In this document: in pieces, positions 60,116 to 64,000 of the stretch | How positions within the stretch are numbered: the stretch's first letter is position 1 | How the letters are laid out: every line of letters starts with the position of its first letter | Assembly: GCF_014207535.1 (NCBI RefSeq) | Contig: NZ_JACHGK010000004.1 | Span: 124,001-188,000, forward strand | Source of the DNA: Bacillus benzoevorans | GTDB taxonomy: Bacteria; Bacillota; Bacilli; Bacillales; Cytobacillaceae | DNA length: 64,000 bases | Direction of reading: 5' to 3' | Notes under the pieces: model-generated | Told to the model about the DNA's origin: nothing | Seen by the model: only the letters and a program-made list of their open reading frames with translations | Database searches by the model: none | Program-made: the position numbers and the translations under genes

Positions 60116-60791
60116 ATCCGTAATCACCTCTCTGCTCATCCCGCGCGATGACACCACTTTCAATCGCAATCACACGATGCTTAATGGTGTTGACTATTTC
60201 TCTATTATGGGTAGCCATTACGACCGTAGTTCCCCTTTGATTAATCTCTTCAAATATTTTCATAATGTCCCATGATGTATCTGGGTCAAGGTTTCCTGTA
60301 GGCTCGTCCGCAATTACAACCTTCGGGTTATTCACGATGGAACGGGCAATCGTTACACGCTGCTGTTCCCCGCCTGATAATTCAGATGGCAGCATTCGTG
60401 CCTTATGCTTTAAGCCAACCAGATCCAACGTTTCCATTACCCGTTTTTTAATATTTTCCGGATACTCTTCAATTACTTCCAAGGCAAAGGCCACATTTTC
60501 AAAAACGGTCAGTGTCGGCAGCAATTTAAAGTCCTGGAAGACAACGCCGATTTGCCTGCGCAATAAAGGAACCTTTGCATCTCTTAATTTTGAGAGGTTC
60601 ATTCCGTTTATCATAATGGTTCCTTTTGAAGGTGCTTCTTCACGATACATCATCTTAATAAACGTAGATTTGCCGGCTCCGCTCGGTCCGACAACATACA
60701 CAAATTCACCTTGTTTGATTCGGGTAGTGATCCCATTAGCCGCTACCACTCCATTAGGATATTTCTTATATACATTTTCCATTTCAATCAT
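60105..60791 (-). CDS. ftsE: Cell division ATP-binding protein FtsE
   Basis: 228 aa from the ATG giving MIEMENVYKKYPNG. ABC ATPase: Walker A GPSGAGKSTF (about residues 36-45), signature LSGGEQQRV, Walker B VVIADEPTGNLD, and H-loop ATHNREIV. Partner of FtsX. TATAAT is about 110 bp upstream, with an inverted repeat over its -35 area. Confidence 0.96.
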   Translation of the reverse strand: MIEMENVYKKYPNGVVAANGITTRIKQGEFVYVVGPSGAGKSTFIKMMYREEAPSKGTIMINGMNLSKLRDAKVPLLRRQIGVVFQDFKLLPTLTVFENVAFALEVIEEYPENIKKRVMETLDLVGLKHKARMLPSELSGGEQQRVTIARSIVNNPKVVIADEPTGNLDPDTSWDIMKIFEEINQRGTTVVMATHNREIVNTIKHRVIAIESGVIARDEQRGDYGYES

Positions 60792-60892
60792 TTGTTTATC
60801 ACCTAATATCATTTTATTGGAAAAGAATAAGTCTTCGTTCGATAATTTTCGACATTTTTATACAAAATCCATCCTCTTTTTGCAACTATTCC

Positions 60893-60939
60893 ATTATAAC
60901 ATCATACGATAACAAAATAACTGTAAAAAATATTACAGT
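60893..60939 (-). promoter_or_regulatory. ftsEX promoter region with ACTGTAA/TTACAGT palindrome
   Basis: TATAAT (60893-60898, minus strand). A perfect palindrome ACTGTAA-N6-TTACAGT (60920-60939) lies 21 bp upstream of it, covering the -35 position. This looks like a repressor site; the regulator is unknown. Confidence 0.5.
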
Positions 60940-61064
60940 TTCTTTTCATATGGAAAAAAGGTTGGATAAAGCAGGGAAAAATTGTGAATTTACAGGAATT
61001 TTGAAAGAAAATTCAAATTTGAAGGTATGAGGAGGAGGAGGGACTCACTGGAGGGAAAAGGAAA

Positions 61065-61109
61065 CTGCCTCCCTTTATACAATAGCAGCTATTGTATAAA
61101 ATCAGGCAG
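61065..61109 (-). terminator. Terminator after cccB
   Basis: CTGCCT...AGGCAG enclosing TTATACAATAGC/GCTATTGTATAA, followed by TTTCCTTTT on the minus strand. Confidence 0.7.
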
Positions 61110-61127
61110 CCCCTTTTCTTTTCTATA

Positions 61128-61469
61128 TTATTTCTTTGCCGCTAACCATTCAGCAACAGCATCAAGCTCTTCGCCTTTGATTAATCCGCCAGGCATAGCA
61201 TTTCTACCGTCTTTCAGTACGGTTGCAATTTCATCTTTCGATAATCTGGATCCTACTGTTTTCAGTTCAGGACCTACACCACCGCTTAGGTCTGCATTGT
61301 GGCAAGCGGCACAGTATTGGCCATATACTTTCTCAGCATCTCCAGCACTGGCAGTTTCTGTTGTATCTGTTCCGCCTTCGCTTTTGGCAGCATCATCTTT
61401 GTCTCCGCCGCCGCATGCAGCAAGAACAAGAGAAGTACCGAATAATAGTGCTAATAATTTCTTCTTCAA
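61128..61469 (-). CDS. cccB: Cytochrome c-551 lipoprotein
   Basis: 113 aa. Lipobox VLAAC (Cys about residue 19), short Asp/Glu/Thr linker, then heme-binding CAACH (about 60) and the axial Met in MPGG. Electron carrier outside the membrane. Between prfB and ftsE as in B. subtilis, which identifies this copy as CccB. A second member lies at 3750-4154. Confidence 0.93.
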   Translation of the reverse strand: MKKKLLALLFGTSLVLAACGGGDKDDAAKSEGGTDTTETASAGDAEKVYGQYCAACHNADLSGGVGPELKTVGSRLSKDEIATVLKDGRNAMPGGLIKGEELDAVAEWLAAKK

Positions 61470-61626
61470 GTTTTGTCACCCCTTATGGAAATAAAAGCAT
61501 AGTACAGCTACATTATACCAACCCCGGTTCCATTTGACATTAGGATCATTTCTTCTACTGTCGCAAAATCAAGGCAAATGTATGGATATCAATGGTTTCG
61601 GCAATTGTTTCAATATTGTGAACAGC

Positions 61627-61667
61627 TAAAAAAACCCCTGCCGCCAAAAATGCGGTCAGGGGTTTTG
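61627..61667 (-). terminator. Terminator after prfB
   Basis: AAAACCCCTGACCGCA...TGGCGGCAGGGGTTTTTTT hairpin on the minus strand. Confidence 0.88.
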
Positions 61668-61686
61668 CTGTTCATTATGAAAAAGA

Positions 61687-62788
61687 TTAATTAATCTTCG
61701 AACGCAGGTAAGCATCGATGAACATATCAATATCTCCGTCCATGACTGCTTGAATATTACCTGTTTCCACACTCGTACGGTGGTCTTTTACCATAGAATA
61801 TGGATGGAAGACATAAGAGCGAATTTGGCTGCCCCAGCCGATTTCCTTTTGCTCACCGCGGATTTCTGCCATCTGCTCCTCTTTCTTTTCAATTTCCAAT
61901 TGATAGAGTTTGGATTTCAGCATTTTCATCGCTTGCTCACGGTTTTTAATTTGTGAACGCTGGTTTTGGCAGGTAACTACGATTCCAGATGGAAGATGGG
62001 TAATCCGGATCGCTGATTCTGTTTTGTTGATATGCTGTCCGCCCGCACCGCTTGCACGATACGTATCGACTTTGATATCTTCTGTGCGAACCTCGATTTC
62101 AATATCATCGTTAAATTCAGGCATGATTTCGCAGGATACAAAGGATGTATGACGACGCCCTTGAGAATCAAACGGTGATATACGGACAAGACGATGAACA
62201 CCTTTTTCAGCCTTTAAGTAACCATAAGCATTGTGACCTTTAATCGAGAGCGTAACACTCTTAACCCCCGCTTCCTCACCGGGAAGATAATCAAGAGTTT
62301 CCACTTTGAAGCCTTTTTTCTCCGCCCATCTTGTGTACATCCGAAGAAGCAGCGAACCAAAGTCCTGTGACTCGGTACCGCCTGCACCCGGATGCAATTC
62401 AAGAATAGCATCATTGCGGTCATATGGTTCACTTAACAAAAGCTGCAGTTCAAAAGTACTCATACGGTCGGATAAGCTTGTTAATTCAGTTTCCAGCTCC
62501 GCTTGAAGCTCTTCATCCGGTTCTTCCTTTACAAGCTCATAAGATACTTCCAGGTTTTCATAAATTTCTTGTAAACCATTATATTCATTCACAAGGTCTT
62601 TTAACGCGTTTAATTCATTAATAATACCTTGTGCTTTTTGCTGATCGTCCCAGAAATCAGGTCTTAACATGTCTTCATCTAATTCAGCAATGCGCGCCTC
62701 TTTATTTTCTAAGTCAAAGAGACCCCCTAAAGCCCGCTAATGTTTCAGCTATTTTTTCTAACTCATGACGTATTTCTGCTAATTCCAT
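61687..62788 (-). CDS. prfB: Peptide chain release factor 2 (with programmed +1 frameshift)
   Basis: 366 aa when the frame change is included. The ATG at 62788 opens 24 codons (MELAEIRHELEKIAETLAGF...) up to CTT TGA at 62714-62719. AGGGGG (62723-62728) lies just before it, the classical prfB shift site. After skipping one T the frame continues from GAC through the GGQ motif (SGAGGQHINKTESAI). RF2 reads UGA and UAA, so low RF2 allows the shift and autoregulates. Reads as one gene although the frame breaks at 62716. Confidence 0.97.
62714..62728 (-). promoter_or_regulatory. Programmed +1 frameshift site of prfB
   Basis: Minus strand AGGGGG TCT CTT TGA C: Shine-Dalgarno-like AGGGGG, slippery CTT, in-frame stop TGA followed by C. 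Confidence 0.95.
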
Positions 62789-62969
62789 TTGTAACCCACC
62801 TCTGTATATTGTTCAATTTTTAATATTCGAAAAAATAACCCCTAATAATGTGTGAATGTTTCCCGCATAATTCTATAACAAAAGCTTTTGAATGAAAATC
62901 ATTTTTTTCTCAAAAAGAGAGCCAACAGCCACTAACTCTGCCGACCCTCTTCCTCCATGATATGGTTAA

Positions 62970-64000
62970 TTATTCAAATTTACCATGGCAATTTTTATAT
63001 TTTTTGCCGCTGCCGCATGGACATGGATCATTACGGCCAATCGTTTCTTTTTTGACAACCGGCTTTTTCTTCGCCTTTTCACCGTCTTCCTTCGGATTCA
63101 CGGCATGACCTTTAGCCACTTCCTGGCGCTCAAGATTCTGGCGGATTTCAGCCTTCATGATGTATTTTGCTGTGTCTTCTTCAATGGCTTCCACCATCAT
63201 TTCAAACATCGCAAATCCTTCCTGCTGATACTCACGAAGCGGATTGATTTGACCATAAGCACGTAAATGAATCCCTTGACGGAGCTGATCCATCATATCA
63301 ATGTGGTCAATCCATTTTGAATCGACGGCACGCAGAACGATTACCTTTTCAAACTCGCGCATTCTTTCTTCGCCTAGCTGTGCTTCTTTTTCATCATAGT
63401 GCTCTTTTACTTTGGCAATAATCAATTCGGTTACTTCTTCTGTGTCTTTCCCGCGTAAATCCTCGGCGGTAATGTCGCCTTCGTGAAGGAGATTTCCGTG
63501 TACATAATCGAGTAAAGCCTGAACAGATTTACCCCATTGGTCCGAATCCTCATTACTTAGGTCATGTGCCGCAACATTGCGCTGCAGCGATTGACTGATC
63601 ATATTCTCGACGATGCTGCGCAGATTTTCGGATTCCAGTACGTCATTCCGCTGCGCATAGATGATTTCCCGCTGCTGACGAAGGACATCGTCATATTCCA
63701 GCAATTGTTTCCGGGCATCAAAGTTATTTCCTTCCACCCGTCTTTGCGCAGATTCAACCGCTTTAGATACCATCTTGCTTTGAATCGGCTGTGTATCATC
63801 CATGCCAAGCTTGGCCATCATCGCCTTCATATTGTCGGAGCCGAAGCGCCGCATTAATTCATCTTCCATTGAAAGATAGAACTGCGTTACCCCAGGGTCT
63901 CCCTGACGGCCTGAACGTCCGCGGAGCTGGTTATCAATCCGGCGTGACTCATGGCGTTCTGTCCCAATGACGGCCAGCCCGCCAAGTTCTGTTACTCCTT
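62970..64000 (-). CDS. secA: Protein translocase ATPase SecA (partial, C-terminal part)
   Basis: The frame is open to the window edge; about the last 343 residues are seen. It contains the helicase motif GRSGRQGDPG in NQLRGRSGRQGDPGVTQFYLS, the helical scaffold and wing domains, and a C-terminal SEC-C zinc motif NDPCPCGSGKKYKNC that binds SecB-like partners or ribosomes. SecA drives preprotein export through SecYEG (secG is also here). Next to prfB, as in other Bacillus. Confidence 0.97.
   Translation of the reverse strand, partial: GVTELGGLAVIGTERHESRRIDNQLRGRSGRQGDPGVTQFYLSMEDELMRRFGSDNMKAMMAKLGMDDTQPIQSKMVSKAVESAQRRVEGNNFDARKQLLEYDDVLRQQREIIYAQRNDVLESENLRSIVENMISQSLQRNVAAHDLSNEDSDQWGKSVQALLDYVHGNLLHEGDITAEDLRGKDTEEVTELIIAKVKEHYDEKEAQLGEERMREFEKVIVLRAVDSKWIDHIDMMDQLRQGIHLRAYGQINPLREYQQEGFAMFEMMVEAIEEDTAKYIMKAEIRQNLERQEVAKGHAVNPKEDGEKAKKKPVVKKETIGRNDPCPCGSGKKYKNCHGKFE

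Noticed and set aside
62670..62788. Frameshift mutation or sequencing error in prfB
   Set aside because: The AGGGGG-CTT-TGA-C context is the conserved programmed frameshift of RF2.

Overview
This window is chromosomal DNA from a low-GC, spore-forming Bacillaceae species. Gene order follows the Bacillus subtilis segment that runs from secA-prfB through ftsEX, uvrBA, hprK-lgt, his, trxB, whiA, crh, clpP, sigL and the gapA operon to rnr-smpB-ssrA. The sporulation gene pair cotG/cotH also points to this family. I cannot name the species from sequence alone. Almost every core gene lies on the minus strand.

Layout. 0-5 kb: the spore-coat pair cotH (kinase) and cotG (serine/arginine repeat protein), a CarD-type regulator, an IDEAL-domain protein and a lipoprotein cytochrome c, all accessory relative to the block that follows. 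4.8-9.6 kb: ssrA, smpB, rnr, est and secG (trans-translation, RNA decay, secretion). 10.2-17.6 kb: the glycolytic operon cggR-gapA-pgk-tpiA-gpmI-eno with its CggR operator. 17.7-20.7 kb: a glutaredoxin-like gene, sigL, tRNA-Arg(CCG) and CtsR-controlled clpP. 20.7-27.5 kb: crh, whiA, yvcK/glmR, rapZ, a Nudix gene, trxB and a TPR protein. 27.8-34.8 kb: a complete histidine operon hisZGDBHAFIE. 35.2-39.1 kb: yvoF, ppaX, yvoD, lgt, hprK. 39.5-46.6 kb: yvlD, yvlB, uvrA, uvrB, csbA. 46.8-53.4 kb: an accessory block for metal and sugar-acid transport (CNNM protein, czrA/czcD, a second CDF exporter, gntP, kdgK). 53.8-64 kb: minJ, a membrane protein, ctpB, an M23 hydrolase, ftsX, ftsE, cccB, prfB with its programmed frameshift, and the 3' part of secA.

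Most notable. (1) Between hisI and hisE, in an otherwise gapless operon, sits a ~480-bp insertion. It carries its own promoter with a LexA-box-like element, a 49-codon small ORF, and a ~240-nt highly structured RNA closed by a perfect 14-bp stem whose 3' arm contains the hisE ribosome-binding site. It ends just upstream of a GTGA, which recalls solitary HEARO/IscB omega-RNA elements. (2) Five copies of a modular, hairpin-rich dispersed repeat are present. One stem shows compensatory base changes between copies, and three copies abut or supply the stop codon of a neighbouring gene. (3) The CotG repeat is made of 21-bp DNA units that stay open in three reading frames. (4) The tmRNA encodes an unusually short tag. 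Several intergenic regions also hold structured leaders or operators that I could not assign to a known class.
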